From contig NZ_JAUZDX010000010.1 in assembly GCF_030704685.1 (NCBI RefSeq), positions 1 to 64,000 on the forward strand: a stretch of 64,000 nucleotides of DNA. The letters run 5' to 3'. The stretch is from Acidovorax sp. A1169. Its GTDB lineage: Bacteria; Pseudomonadota; Gammaproteobacteria; Burkholderiales; Burkholderiaceae_C. A program made the translations under genes and the position numbers. The notes under the pieces were generated by a model that was not told the origin of the DNA, searched no databases, and saw only the letters and a program-made list of their open reading frames with translations. Positions 17,501 to 26,006 of the stretch are shown here, in pieces; within the stretch, counting starts at the first letter, position 1; each line of letters begins with the position of its first letter.

Positions 17501-18040
17501 CCGGTAGGGCACCAGCGAGCCCATGGGGAACAGGTCGATCAGCCCGCCGCGCACCGCGTATTCGCCGGGGCTCACCACCTGCGACACATGGCTGTAGCCG
17601 GCCAGCGTGAGCTGGGCCTTGAATTTGGCCTCGTCGAGCTTTTGCTTGACCTGGAAGTGGAAGGTGTAACCCGCCAGGAACGAGGGCGGCGCCAGCCGGT
17701 ACAGCGCCGTGGTGGCGGGGACCAGCACCACGTCGGCCTCACCCTGGCTGATGCGCCACAGCGTGGCCAGCCGTTCGCTGATCAAATCCTGGTGCGGCGA
17801 GAAGGTGTCGTAGGGCAGCGTCTCCCAGTCCGGGAACAGCGCGCAGCGCAGCGTGGGCGCAAAGAACGCCATCTCTTCGATGAGGCGCTGCGCATCGGTG
17901 GCGTCGGCCGTGACGATGGCGGTGGTGCGGCCCCCTGCCTTGTCACGTTCGGCCAGGCGGGCCAGCAGCAGGGAATCGGCACTGCCCACGGGGCGGGGCA
18001 GGGTGAAACGTTTACCGGGGGAGAGTTTGGGCAGTTCCAT
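14573..18040 (-). CDS. mfd: Transcription-repair coupling factor Mfd
   Basis: A 1155-residue protein (E. coli Mfd has 1148) that releases stalled RNA polymerase and recruits UvrA for strand-specific repair. The order is a UvrB-like N-terminal module, an RNA-polymerase-interacting domain near residues 490-560 (VGDPVVHSAHGIGRYRGL), a superfamily-2 translocase with Walker A GDVGFGKTEV (about 632) and DEEH box IIDEEHRFG (about 733), then helicase motifs HQLRGRVGRS and a TRCF C-terminal domain. The start at 18040 (MELPKLSPGKRF) fits the family; upstream in-frame residues are low-complexity. It is divergent from the DUF4253 gene. Confidence 0.97.
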   Translation of the reverse strand: MELPKLSPGKRFTLPRPVGSADSLLLARLAERDKAGGRTTAIVTADATDAQRLIEEMAFFAPTLRCALFPDWETLPYDTFSPHQDLISERLATLWRISQGEADVVLVPATTALYRLAPPSFLAGYTFHFQVKQKLDEAKFKAQLTLAGYSHVSQVVSPGEYAVRGGLIDLFPMGSLVPYRVDLFDNEIDSIRTFDPDSQRSLYPVPEVRLLPGREFPMDDDARAKFRSRWREMIEGDPTKSRIYKDMGNGVATAGIEYYLPLFFDDTATVFDYLGSEATVVLHGDLEPAFQRFWQDTKDRFRLVQGDPERPALPPDALFLSVDQFYTRANLHAQLSIRPGVEDIADNPHFQKLGDLSVVRGAEDPLARLHAHIRNTQHRVLLLAESAGRRESLLDFLRASGVSPPAFDSLAEFQGDATEKVGIATAGLTVGFSWIEDGIDFVTETELFAAGPTTRRRKKQEQVSDVEALIKDLAELNVGDPVVHSAHGIGRYRGLVNMDVGNKNPDGSPAMQEFLHLEYADKAVLYVPVSQLQLISRYTGVSADEAPLHKLGSGQWEKAKRKAAEQVRDSAAELLNIYARRAAREGHAFRYSPQDYETFANDFGFEETADQNAAIHAVIQDMISPRPMDRLVCGDVGFGKTEVALRAAFVAVTGGKQVAFLAPTTLLAEQHYQTLMDRFGKWPVKVAEVSRFRSGKEISAAIKGIGDGTVDIVVGTHKLLSESTKFHNLGLLIIDEEHRFGVRHKEQMKALRAEVDVLTLTATPIPRTLGMALEGLRDLSVIATAPQRRLAIKTFVRNEGTGVIREAVLRELKRGGQVYFLHNEVETIENRRQKLEEILPEARIAVAHGQMPERELERVMRDFVAQRYNILLCSTIIETGIDVPTANTIIMSRADKFGLAQLHQLRGRVGRSHHQAYAYLMVPDTEGLTKNAAQRLDAIQQMEELGSGFYLAMHDLEIRGAGEVLGENQSGNMLEVGFQLYNEMLNEAVKALKAGKEPDLLSPLSVTTDINLHAPALLPDDYCGDVHLRLSFYKKLATAKTPDQIDGLLEEIVDRFGKLPPQAQTLIDVHRLRVLSQPYGVVKVDAAPGVINITFKPQPPIDPMRIIELIQKNKHIKLAGNEKLRIERELKDPKDRAQMVRDILRSLGQPQAATA

Positions 18041-18285
18041 GCGGACGGTACGGGTCGTCTGGGCCACCGCATCCCCAGGGGCGCGAGACGCGCACGGGCT
18101 GGATGGGGGGCAACAGACCATTTTAGGTGGTGGAACGCATCTTTGCTGGGGCGTACAGGCTGTGACAAGTGCCCAGGCGCCGCGTGGCCCGCGCTGACCG
18201 TCGTCCATTTCCGCCCATTCGTCGGGCCATGCCTACGTCCACAGCCCTGTGTCCCTACACTCGCGCGCCAAAAGGAGGAATCGCC

Positions 18286-20214
18286 TTGATCCCGCTGACC
18301 ACTCGACATTTGAACGACCAGCGCCTTGACGATGCCCTGGACGAACTGCTCGCCAACGCCCGGCTTGCCGCCGTGGCCGGCCATGCGCCCGAGGCACTGG
18401 CCGCGCTGGGCCTGTTGCTGCAGCGAGAGGGGGCATGGCGCCTGCCGGCCCACGGCGCGCTGGTCGCGCAGGTGCAGCGGCTGTTGCCCTCCGTGGCGCT
18501 GCTGGCCGGGCAAGGCTGCCCTGCCGTGGGGGAGCAGGAGGCGATGGATTGTGACCAACAGGCCGACTGGGCCGGGCAGCAGGCCGGGCCACTGCTGCAG
18601 TCCCTGGCCCTGCCGGGCCGCCTGCAGCTGGCGCCTGCGGGCGAAGGCTGGTCGCCCGCCTTCCTCGCCACCCTGGCGCAGCGCCAGGGCGCGGCCGGCG
18701 ACCCGCGGCCGCACTTGGCCTTTGGTGCGTTCTGCATGGATGCCGAGCTGGTGCTCAAGGCCCGCATTGCGCAGCACTTCGGCGCGTCGAATGCCCTGTT
18801 AGCCGACGTGCCCCGAGCCGATGACCTGATCGCGCTGGGCCTGCCCGAAGACGAGGTGGCCGCCATGCTGGCGCAGCTGCAGTCGGCCGGCCACATCGAC
18901 GTGGCGCCTGCGGCCGAGGCCACGGACACCCTGGCCATTGCGCGCGCCATGGCCGGCTACCTGCGCGCCACGGGCTTTGCCGGTGGCTACCTGGTGCACA
19001 ACATCTGGCAGGCCAGTTGGCTGCTGCTGGCGGGGCAGGGGCGTGGCGATGATGCCACCGAGGTCGCCGCCGCCTGGCTGGCCCACGATGCGCCGGCCGC
19101 TGCCACGGGGTTGCTCGATCTGGCCGTGGTGCCTGCCGCCGGCAAGCTGCTGCGCACGGGCCGCCTGGAGCCGGCGGTGGGTGTGGATGCGCGGGCGGTG
19201 GCCGAATGGCGGGCGGCTCTGGTCACGCGGGCGGCATCTACGCCTGCGCCTGAGCAGCCAGCGGCGGTGCCGCCAGCCACTCCCACGGAGTCGCGCGAAG
19301 CCTGGCTCGCCCGGCTGCAGGGCACGCCCCTGGCGGCGCTGGACTGGCTGGCGCTGCCGGTGCCTGGCCATGGCGGCGCGGCCAGTGGCGAAGTCGCCTG
19401 GGCGGCCCAGGTGCCTGTGTCAGAACGCGAGGCCCTGTGGCTGGCGGCGCGGGCGCTGGTGGAGCGGGGCAGTGGCCGCTGGCCCGTGGTGACCACGCTG
19501 TGGTCCGGCGCCGCTGAGGCACCCGGGCCCGAAGCCCTGGCCGATGACCTTTTCATGCGCTTCCCCTACGAGCAGGGTGCCGCACGCGACGATGTGTCGC
19601 CCCGGTCCTTCATCGCCACTGCGCGCGGCATCGGCGCCGACGAGGTGCTGGCCGAGCTGGCAGAAAGCTTCTACCCCCTGGACGAAGAGGACCAACTGGG
19701 CGTCTGGCGCGGCGAACTCGCTGCGGCCGGCGTGGCCGAAGAGGCCTGCGCCGGCTTCGACGCCGCGTGGGCCGAATGCGCTGGGGACCGGCTGCGCTTC
19801 GAGCACTGGCTGGCTGCCATCGAAGAGGCACAGGGTGCTGCTGACCCCGAGCGCGGTCGTCAGGAGCGCTTCGATCCTGACAACGCCTGGCTGGTGCTGC
19901 TGCCCACACCCCACAGCGAAGAAGCCCTGGCCTACCTGCACTGGTACGGCATGGAGCGCGGCCGTGCCGACGGCTTCATCGCGCTGCTGCGCCGCTGGCG
20001 CGAGCAGCATGGCGCCGAACTGTGGGCGCACTACGGCACCATGCTCGAATTCACGGTGCGCCAGCCGCCGCAGGACTTCGACAGCGCCCTGGCGCTGGCC
20101 AGAGAGCATGACCTGGCAGCGCCCTGCACCCTCGCCCTGCCCGGCATCGCCTTGCGCCACCATGCGTTGGGGCTGCTGGACTACGGCACCTGGTTCCTGC
20201 ACGAGAGACCTTGA
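18286..20214 (+). CDS. DUF4253-domain protein, TTG start
   Basis: The start chosen is TTG 18286 because a perfect AGGAGG (18273-18278) lies 7 bases upstream; no ATG is positioned as well. The 642-residue product has a long variable N-terminal part rich in alanine, with a low-complexity proline/alanine linker near residues 320-335. Its C-terminal DUF4253 domain covers roughly residues 535-642 (WLVLLPTPHSEEALAYLHWYG...ALLRRWREQHGAELWAHYGTMLEFTVRQPP). The family has no known reaction. The gene is divergent from mfd and precedes ispD by 46 bases, so partial cotranscription with ispD is possible. Cytoplasmic, with no signal peptide or membrane segment. Confidence 0.75.
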   Translation: MIPLTTRHLNDQRLDDALDELLANARLAAVAGHAPEALAALGLLLQREGAWRLPAHGALVAQVQRLLPSVALLAGQGCPAVGEQEAMDCDQQADWAGQQAGPLLQSLALPGRLQLAPAGEGWSPAFLATLAQRQGAAGDPRPHLAFGAFCMDAELVLKARIAQHFGASNALLADVPRADDLIALGLPEDEVAAMLAQLQSAGHIDVAPAAEATDTLAIARAMAGYLRATGFAGGYLVHNIWQASWLLLAGQGRGDDATEVAAAWLAHDAPAAATGLLDLAVVPAAGKLLRTGRLEPAVGVDARAVAEWRAALVTRAASTPAPEQPAAVPPATPTESREAWLARLQGTPLAALDWLALPVPGHGGAASGEVAWAAQVPVSEREALWLAARALVERGSGRWPVVTTLWSGAAEAPGPEALADDLFMRFPYEQGAARDDVSPRSFIATARGIGADEVLAELAESFYPLDEEDQLGVWRGELAAAGVAEEACAGFDAAWAECAGDRLRFEHWLAAIEEAQGAADPERGRQERFDPDNAWLVLLPTPHSEEALAYLHWYGMERGRADGFIALLRRWREQHGAELWAHYGTMLEFTVRQPPQDFDSALALAREHDLAAPCTLALPGIALRHHALGLLDYGTWFLHERP

Positions 20215-20260
20215 CACATTGGCGGGCGGGAGGCGCCAAGCCTCCTAAAATGGCCCCCTC

Positions 20261-21175
20261 ATGACCATCGACCCGCTGCTGCAACCCTCGCTCACCGCTT
20301 CGCATGCCCCCACGTCTGTGCAGGGGCGTTTCTGGGCGCTGGTGCCGTGCGCGGGCACGGGCTCGCGCGCGGTGGCGGCGCCCCCGGCTGCACCGGCGGG
20401 CTCCACCATCTCGGCGTTCGGCGCGCTGGCCGGGGCAGCGGGCGAGCCCCTGGCACCCACGCCGCCACAGTTGCCCAAGCAGTACCACCTGGTGGCGGGC
20501 CACCCCATGGTCATGCACACCCTGGCCGCATTCGCGGGGGTGGGGCGCCTGGCGGGCACGCTGGTGGCCGTGGCGCCGGGCGACCGGTATCTGGACGCGC
20601 ACGACCACCCCTCGTACTTCGTGGTGGAATGCGGCGGCCCCACGCGCGCGGCCACGGTGCAGGGCGGGATCAAGGCCCTGCAGGAGCGCGGCGCCCAGCG
20701 CGATGACTGGGTGCTGGTGCACGATGCGGCGCGCTGCCTGGTCACGGCCGAGCAGATCGACCGCCTCATCGACGTGTGCGCGCAGGACAGCGTGGGCGGC
20801 CTGCTGGCCCACCAGTTGGCCGACACGCTCAAGACCTCCATCGACGGACCCGGCGGCGTGCGCGTGGCCTCCACCGTGGACCGCAGCAACAAATGGCTGG
20901 CGCAGACGCCGCAGATGTTCCGCATCGGCCCGCTGCTGGACGCGCTGGCCCGGGTGGGCACCAACGTGACCGACGAGGCCAGCGCCATGGAGGCCATGGG
21001 CCTGCACCCGCGCCTGGTGCCCGGCGGCGCGCAGAACTTCAAGGTGACCTACCCCGACGACTTCGCGCTGGCCGAGGCCGTGCTGGCCCAGCGCGGCTAC
21101 GGCACCACGCTGGCGCGCTTTGGCGGCGAGCGCGGCCAGGGCGCCACCGAGACGGGGCGCAAGACGATTTTTTAA
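20261..21175 (+). CDS. ispD: 2-C-methyl-D-erythritol 4-phosphate cytidylyltransferase (extended form)
   Basis: Catalyses CTP-dependent cytidylylation of MEP in the non-mevalonate isoprenoid pathway. The nucleotide-binding start is ALVPCAGTGSR (about residues 26-36) and PKQYH is at about 73. The family usually has AAGxGxRMG followed within about 15 residues by PKQ; here about 35 low-complexity residues intervene. Other landmarks are GG..R..TVQ.G, VHDAARC near 153, DTLK and TPQ.F. The length of 304 exceeds the usual 230-240 because of this insert and a longer N-terminus. It is followed by ispF after a palindromic repeat that begins at the last base of the stop codon. Confidence 0.93.
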   Translation: MTIDPLLQPSLTASHAPTSVQGRFWALVPCAGTGSRAVAAPPAAPAGSTISAFGALAGAAGEPLAPTPPQLPKQYHLVAGHPMVMHTLAAFAGVGRLAGTLVAVAPGDRYLDAHDHPSYFVVECGGPTRAATVQGGIKALQERGAQRDDWVLVHDAARCLVTAEQIDRLIDVCAQDSVGGLLAHQLADTLKTSIDGPGGVRVASTVDRSNKWLAQTPQMFRIGPLLDALARVGTNVTDEASAMEAMGLHPRLVPGGAQNFKVTYPDDFALAEAVLAQRGYGTTLARFGGERGQGATETGRKTIF

Positions 21176-21288
21176 GAGCGGCTAACAAAACTCTTCTGGC
21201 GTCGTTGCTGCGTCTTGTCGTACTACCTGTACTGCCTGCGACGCAGCGCCTAGCCAGAACCGCTTCGCTGAGTTTTGTTATCCGCTCT
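21175..21288. repeat. 114-bp nested palindromic repeat between ispD and ispF
   Basis: Outer arms AGAGCGGCTAACAAAACTC (21175-21193) and its reverse complement (21270-21288, one mismatch) enclose a second pair, TTCTGGC/GCCAGAA (21194-21200/21253-21259), and a third, GCTGCGTC/GACGCAGC (21207-21214/21240-21247). The whole could fold as one long cruciform or RNA hairpin. It overlaps the ispD stop codon and lacks coding content. It is probably a dispersed REP- or MITE-like element that may also attenuate or stabilise the ispDF transcript. Confidence 0.65.
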
Positions 21289-21347
21289 AAGACCGCGCAA
21301 GCGGATGTATGACTTCGCGCCCCGTGTGGGCGCGTGGAAAGGAACGC

Positions 21348-21827
21348 ATGAATTTCAGAATTGGGGAAGGTTGGGATACCCATGCGCTGGTGCCGGGGCG
21401 CCCGCTAGTGATTGGCGGGGTGACCATTCCCCACACCATGGGCCTGCTCGGCCATTCCGATGCCGACGTGCTGCTGCATGCCATCACCGACGCTATCCTG
21501 GGCGCGGCGGGCCTGGGCGACATCGGCACGCATTTCCCCGATACGGACGCCCAGTTCCGCGGTGCCGACTCGGCCGTGCTGCTGGCCGAGGCCGCGCGCC
21601 GCGTGCGCGCCGCGGGCTACACCATCGGCAATGTGGACAGCACCGTGGTGGCCCAGGCCCCGCGCCTGGCGGCCCACATCCCCGGCATGCGCGAATGCAT
21701 TGCCAAGGCGCTCGATGTCGCGCCCGACCAGGTCAACGTGAAGGCCAAGACGGCCGAGCGCCTGGGGCCCGTGGGGCAGGGGCTGGCGATGGAGGCGCGG
21801 GCGGCTGCGCTGATCTACAAGGCCTGA
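21348..21827 (+). CDS. ispF: 2-C-methyl-D-erythritol 2,4-cyclodiphosphate synthase
   Basis: At 159 residues this is exactly the length of the E. coli enzyme. It cyclises CDP-ME 2-phosphate to MEcPP in the isoprenoid pathway. Zinc ligands are in GEGWDTHAL (D8, H10) and the histidine of [17 protein letters not shown] (near 42). FPDTD (near 63) and the C-terminal [19 protein letters not shown] complete the family pattern. ATG 21348 is chosen because it gives [12 protein letters not shown] and has AAAGGAA upstream. It is the partner of ispD in the same pathway and probably the same transcript, across the inserted repeat. Confidence 0.96.
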   Translation: MNFRIGEGWDTHALVPGRPLVIGGVTIPHTMGLLGHSDADVLLHAITDAILGAAGLGDIGTHFPDTDAQFRGADSAVLLAEAARRVRAAGYTIGNVDSTVVAQAPRLAAHIPGMRECIAKALDVAPDQVNVKAKTAERLGPVGQGLAMEARAAALIYKA

Positions 21828-22480
21828 GTTTCCGCAGCCCAGGCTGCCACATAGCCTGGCGTAGCAGCCGTGTTCAGTCGGTCTGCCACGGGCGTGCCGC
21901 GCACCTGCACCAGCGGCAGCACACCGGTCCACACCGGGTGCTGCATGTCCTCGGCATCGTCCACCGGCGGGCCGCTGCGCACCTTGCACGCGGCTTCATC
22001 GAGCGCGATGCGCATCACGGTGGTGGCCGCAAACTCCTTGTCGTTGCCGGCGCGCACCTCGGCCTGGCGGCCCACGGCCAGGTGGTCCATGAGGGCGGTC
22101 AGCGATGCGTGCTTGTCGGCCACGGGCTCGAAGCGGCCATACACCATGGCCGAGCGGTAGTTCATCGAATGGTTGAAGGCCGAGCGTGCCAGCACCAGGC
22201 CGTCGAGGTGGGTGATGGTCACGCAGGCCTGAATTCCCTTGCCCAGCCACTTGATCAGGCGCCCGCCGTTGGAGCCGTGGATGTACAGGTGCCCGCCCTC
22301 GCGCCAGCAGGCCGTGGGGATGCAGTGCGTGCCCTTGTCGTCGGCAAACGCCACGTGGCACAGGTAGGCGGCGTCGATGATGGCGTGCAGCGTGGCGCGG
22401 TCGTAGGCGGCGTTCTCGGCCACGCGGCGCACGCGGGTGCGATCGGTCGGGGGCAGGGCGGTGGCTGGGGTGTCGTTCAC
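21815..22480 (-). CDS. FMN-binding split-barrel protein (PNPOx/NimA-like)
   Basis: The 221-residue protein belongs to the pyridoxamine 5'-phosphate oxidase-like superfamily, flavin-binding split-barrel type. It shows [25 protein letters not shown] near residues 40-65, [14 protein letters not shown], and [35 protein letters not shown]. The start is GTG 22480 (first residues [10 protein letters not shown]); longer in-frame extensions run into the divergent promoter. The reaction is unknown; relatives include nitroimidazole reductases and haem or F420-linked enzymes. It is divergent from a MocR regulator, a pairing often tied to vitamin B6 metabolism. Its 3' end overlaps ispF's 3' end by 13 bases. 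Confidence 0.85.
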   Translation of the reverse strand: MNDTPATALPPTDRTRVRRVAENAAYDRATLHAIIDAAYLCHVAFADDKGTHCIPTACWREGGHLYIHGSNGGRLIKWLGKGIQACVTITHLDGLVLARSAFNHSMNYRSAMVYGRFEPVADKHASLTALMDHLAVGRQAEVRAGNDKEFAATTVMRIALDEAACKVRSGPPVDDAEDMQHPVWTGVLPLVQVRGTPVADRLNTAATPGYVAAWAAETQAL

Positions 22481-22586
22481 GGGTCGTTTTTCCGGTGGAG
22501 AGTTGGTGAGGAAGCGAAATCTAAGGCCTTTGTGGTGCCAGAATAAGACCCACAACACCACTATTTTTTAGGGCCACAGAAGCGCC

Positions 22587-24047
22587 ATGGAGTTCCAGCT
22601 GCTGTTCACCGCCTTCCAGGCGCAACCGGCGCACGCCCGCTGGCCGCAGCAGCGCCAGTTGCACGAGTGCCTGCGCCAGGGCATCCGCAGCGGCACACTG
22701 GCCAGCGGTGCGCGCCTGCCCGCCAGCCGCGCGCTGGCGGCGGAGCTGGGTGTGGCGCGCAACAGCGTGCTCTATGCCTACGAGCAGTTGGCGAGCGAGG
22801 GCTTCCTCGTCGCCAGCCGGCGCGGCAGCGTGGTGGCGGCCCTGGCCGGGCGGCTGGCGGTTGCTGAGCCCCGGCTGAACGCACCTGCACCACGGGCCAG
22901 CCTGTCGCGGCGCGCGCAGAATATGCCGGCGCTGCCCGGCTCGGAGACCGCAGCCGCGTTTGCACCCGGCGTGCCTGCGCTCGGGGACTTTCCGGTGCTG
23001 CGCTGGCGGCGCATGCTTGACCGGGCCTGGGCCTCGCTCACACCTGCGCAGCTCAACTATGCCGATCCGGCGGGCGAGCCCGCGCTGCGCGAGGCCATTG
23101 CCGCACACCTGCGCGTGGCGCGCGGCGCGCTGGTCGATGCCGCCCAGGTGTTCATCACCGACGGCACGCAAAGCAGCCTGGACCTGTGCGCCCGTGCGTT
23201 CGCCGATGCGGGCGACAAGGTGTGGCTAGAGAACCCCGGCTACCAGGGCGCGGTGGCGGCGTTTCGCGCAGCGCAGCTCAAGACCATCGGCATCGTGGTG
23301 GATGCCGAGGGCATGGCCCCCACGGCGGGCGACTGGCTGCGCCAGCGGCCCCGGCTGATCTACACCACGCCCTCGCACCAGTACCCGGTGGGCAGCGTGC
23401 TGAGCCTGGCGCGGCGCCTGGCGCTGATCGACGGGGCGCGCCAGGCCGGGGCCCTCGTCGTCGAGGACGACTACGACAGCGAGTTTCGCCACGACGGCCC
23501 GCCGCTGGCCTGCATGCAGGGCCTGGCAGTCGATGCGCCCGTCGTCTACCTGGGCACCTTCAGCAAGACGCTTTTTCCGGCGCTGCGCATGGGCTTCATG
23601 GTGGTGCCCACGGCGCTGGCGCCCGCCCTGTCCGAGATGCTGGCCCGGGCCGCACCTCGCGGCCGCACGGCCGAGCAGCTGGCGCTGGCCGAGTTCATCA
23701 CCAGCGGTCAGTTCAGCCTGCACCTGCGGCGCATGCGCCGCTTGTACCGACAGCGCCGCGATGCGCTGGTGGCCGCGCTCGCACGGCACCTGGGCGATGT
23801 GGCTATCGTGCACGGCGGCTCCGCAGGCATGCACCTGGCGCTGCGCCTGCACGACGTTGCAGTGGACGATGTGGCGCTGAGCGCGCGGCTGCTGGATCAG
23901 CACGGCATCATGGCCCCGGCGCTCAGCCTGCACGCCGTGGGCCTGCGCGCCCAGCCCTGGCGCGGCTTTCTGCTGGGCTATGCGCAGGTGCCGGTGGAGG
24001 CCATGGGGCCGCTGGTCAAAAAACTGGCGGGCGTGGTGCGGCGCTGA
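22587..24047 (+). CDS. MocR/PdxR-family regulator (GntR winged helix fused to aminotransferase domain)
   Basis: The 486-residue protein has a GntR-type winged helix at residues about 15-80 (LHECLRQGIRSGTLASGARL..SRALAAELGVARNSVLYAYEQL). This is joined by a linker to a class I aminotransferase-like domain. The likely PLP lysine is in LGTFSKTLFPALRMGF, with DDYDSEFRHDG and TPSHQYPVGSVL as further landmarks. MocR proteins sense pyridoxal phosphate or amino-acid derivatives. The divergent PNPOx-like gene suggests control of that gene. The end (LVKKLAGVVRR) has a decayed second copy near 26.5 kb. Confidence 0.92.
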   Translation: MEFQLLFTAFQAQPAHARWPQQRQLHECLRQGIRSGTLASGARLPASRALAAELGVARNSVLYAYEQLASEGFLVASRRGSVVAALAGRLAVAEPRLNAPAPRASLSRRAQNMPALPGSETAAAFAPGVPALGDFPVLRWRRMLDRAWASLTPAQLNYADPAGEPALREAIAAHLRVARGALVDAAQVFITDGTQSSLDLCARAFADAGDKVWLENPGYQGAVAAFRAAQLKTIGIVVDAEGMAPTAGDWLRQRPRLIYTTPSHQYPVGSVLSLARRLALIDGARQAGALVVEDDYDSEFRHDGPPLACMQGLAVDAPVVYLGTFSKTLFPALRMGFMVVPTALAPALSEMLARAAPRGRTAEQLALAEFITSGQFSLHLRRMRRLYRQRRDALVAALARHLGDVAIVHGGSAGMHLALRLHDVAVDDVALSARLLDQHGIMAPALSLHAVGLRAQPWRGFLLGYAQVPVEAMGPLVKKLAGVVRR

Positions 24048-24069
24048 GCCGCTGCCATCCTGGAGAGGT

Positions 24070-25323
24070 TCAGGGGCGCTGGATCAGCGGAGACATCGGC
24101 AGAAGCCGGAACGCCAACGAAGCCAGCGCCAACCAGGCCGCAATGGCCAGGCACACCACCTGGTAAGGCTCGATGCCCCGCGCCCCGGCCCAGCCGCCCA
24201 CCACGCCGGTCAGCGACTGCATCAGGGCCACGCCCAAAAACATGGACATGGTGTACAGAGACAGTGCCCGCCCGGTCATCTCGGGCGGATAGGATGCGCG
24301 TGCGTCGCTGTACTGCAGCACGCCATAGCCGGACAACAGCCCCATGAGAAAGATCAGCGCCACGGCGGCGACCTCGTGGTGCAGAAATGCAAGCACCGCA
24401 AAAAGGCTGGCCATCAGCAGCGAGGCATTGCCAATCCAGGCGCGGCGCCGGTGTATGCCCGGGTCCATGCGCCCGAACGCGGCCGGGGTGAAGACCGCGA
24501 TCAACGAAAGCGCCAGCGCCACATTGCCGCTGTCCAGCAGCGAGAAGTCGAACCGTTCGGTCAGCAAGGGCCCCAGCCACAGGCCGCGCAGCGTGAGGAA
24601 CGCGGCATAGCACGACATGCCCAGCACCACGATGCCCCAGGTGTGGGGAACGGTGAGCAGCTCGGCAAAGCGCGCCAGCGACTGCCCCCAGCTTTCCTGC
24701 GGGGTGGGCGGTGCGTCAGGGACCGCGGGCTCGCGCACCAGCGCGAAAATCAGCATCCACGACAGCGCACTCAGTATGGCGAGCAGGCCGAACCCCGTGC
24801 GCCATCCCCAGTGCTGCACCACCCAGGCCAGCGGCGTGCCAGTGAATATCAGCCCCAAACTGCCTACACCCATGCTCACGCCCGAGTAAAAGGCAAAACG
24901 CTCGACCGCGAAATACCGTGCAATGAACAGGGTGCAGGCCACAAACGCCGGTGAGTAGCCGACCCCGATCAGCACCTGCCCGGCCATCAGCCAGCCATAG
25001 CTGGGCGCCAGCGCCGACAAGGCGGCCCCGGCGATACCCAGCGGCGCGGCCGCGAGCACCGTGCGGCGTAGGCCGTAGCGGTCCAGTGCGATGCCCATGA
25101 GCAGCTGCGCGACGCCGAACGACAGGCCGAACAGCCCGGCAAACGCGCCCAGCGACGAGGCCCCCAGGCCAAAGTCCGCCTGCAGCCCCAGGGCCACGAT
25201 GGAGGCGGTGGTGCGGTAGGCCTGGCTGAGCGCGAAGCCCGACAGCAGGACCAGCAGCATCAGCCAGAGGGGTTGTGTGCGTGGTGATGGATGGGGCGTG
25301 GGAGAGGAAGGCTGCGGTGGCAT
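24070..25323 (-). CDS. MFS transporter
   Basis: A 417-residue protein with about 12 membrane segments. ATG 25323 (MPPQPSSPTPHPS...) precedes the first helix LWLMLLVLLSGFALSQAYRTT. The loop 2-3 motif is GIALDRYGLRRTVL. The central loop near residue 195 (REPAVPDAPPTPQESWGQS) separates the two six-helix halves. It resembles nitrate/nitrite- or CynX-like and general organic-anion MFS members; the substrate cannot be assigned. It converges on the MocR gene with 22 bases between stops. Confidence 0.85.
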   Translation of the reverse strand: MPPQPSSPTPHPSPRTQPLWLMLLVLLSGFALSQAYRTTASIVALGLQADFGLGASSLGAFAGLFGLSFGVAQLLMGIALDRYGLRRTVLAAAPLGIAGAALSALAPSYGWLMAGQVLIGVGYSPAFVACTLFIARYFAVERFAFYSGVSMGVGSLGLIFTGTPLAWVVQHWGWRTGFGLLAILSALSWMLIFALVREPAVPDAPPTPQESWGQSLARFAELLTVPHTWGIVVLGMSCYAAFLTLRGLWLGPLLTERFDFSLLDSGNVALALSLIAVFTPAAFGRMDPGIHRRRAWIGNASLLMASLFAVLAFLHHEVAAVALIFLMGLLSGYGVLQYSDARASYPPEMTGRALSLYTMSMFLGVALMQSLTGVVGGWAGARGIEPYQVVCLAIAAWLALASLAFRLLPMSPLIQRP

Positions 25324-25664
25324 GCAGGGGATTGTGCAGTGCGCAGGCTTGGGGCGCGGGAGGGTAGGCAGGGCGCCGTTGATGATGGCCCGGGGCGGCT
25401 TTGTTGCGCGGGCTGCACGCATCGTTCAAGTTCCAGTGCAGCTAGCCCAGCCTCGTCAGGCTTACCGTCTATCCAATTCGATTTCGATAGGGCTGCAGCC
25501 AACATGACGGCAGCCAGTCAAGAGCCGGCATTCAGCCTCGCTCTTAGGAGGCAACATGGACGAAGAACTTCTCCCAAAAAATTGACGCTGCCCTCGCAGA
25601 AATTCGCCCGATGGCTGCGTCTTTTTGTGTGCGTGACCACCTGGCAACCTTGTTCTGAGTGACC
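25324..25664. other. Gene-poor stretch, start of a degenerate island
   Basis: No open frame here has both a ribosome-binding site and a recognisable product. GC falls compared with the neighbouring MFS gene from about 25430 onward. It is most likely scar DNA left by past insertion or deletion. Confidence 0.35.
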
Positions 25665-26006
25665 TCATGTAGTTTCCCATCCAACTCTGTTCCCGATGTT
25701 TTCCCACGCACTACGGAGAATGCTCGGGTTGTCGGGATGAATTGTGATGAGGGAGAGTAAGTGATCGGAGGTGAACACTGTTCTGCCTCCATTCACTAGA
25801 TAAACGACCTCAACGCAATCTTCTGTAGGCATGAATGGCGGCACTGAAAGTGGAGTGATTTGATGCCCCAGCTGCCTAAGCTCGGCGAGGAAATATTCGA
25901 CACATTCACGCCACTCATGGTTGTCGTAAGATTCTCCCCATTCGTAAGAAAGCCAAAGTGCACCCGGATCGTGGGCTACCGCGCCAAGTGGATAGAGCCT
26001 GTACAT
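25665..26006 (-). CDS. Hypothetical protein, low-GC
   Basis: A 113-residue open frame read from ATG 26006 (MYRLYPLGAVAHDPGALWLSYEW). It is rich in aromatic and acidic residues, with no signal peptide or membrane segment. Codon use is clearly AT-richer than in surrounding genes, which suggests horizontal origin. No family is recognised. The ribosome-binding site is weak, so the start and even the reality of the gene are uncertain. Confidence 0.5.
   Translation of the reverse strand: MYRLYPLGAVAHDPGALWLSYEWGESYDNHEWRECVEYFLAELRQLGHQITPLSVPPFMPTEDCVEVVYLVNGGRTVFTSDHLLSLITIHPDNPSILRSAWENIGNRVGWETT

Noticed and set aside
14459..18289. A 1276-codon open frame on the plus strand opposite mfd
   Set aside because: Mfd on the minus strand has all its domains. 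The opposite frame is a low-complexity His/Leu/Val-rich product of GC-biased third positions and has no family resemblance.
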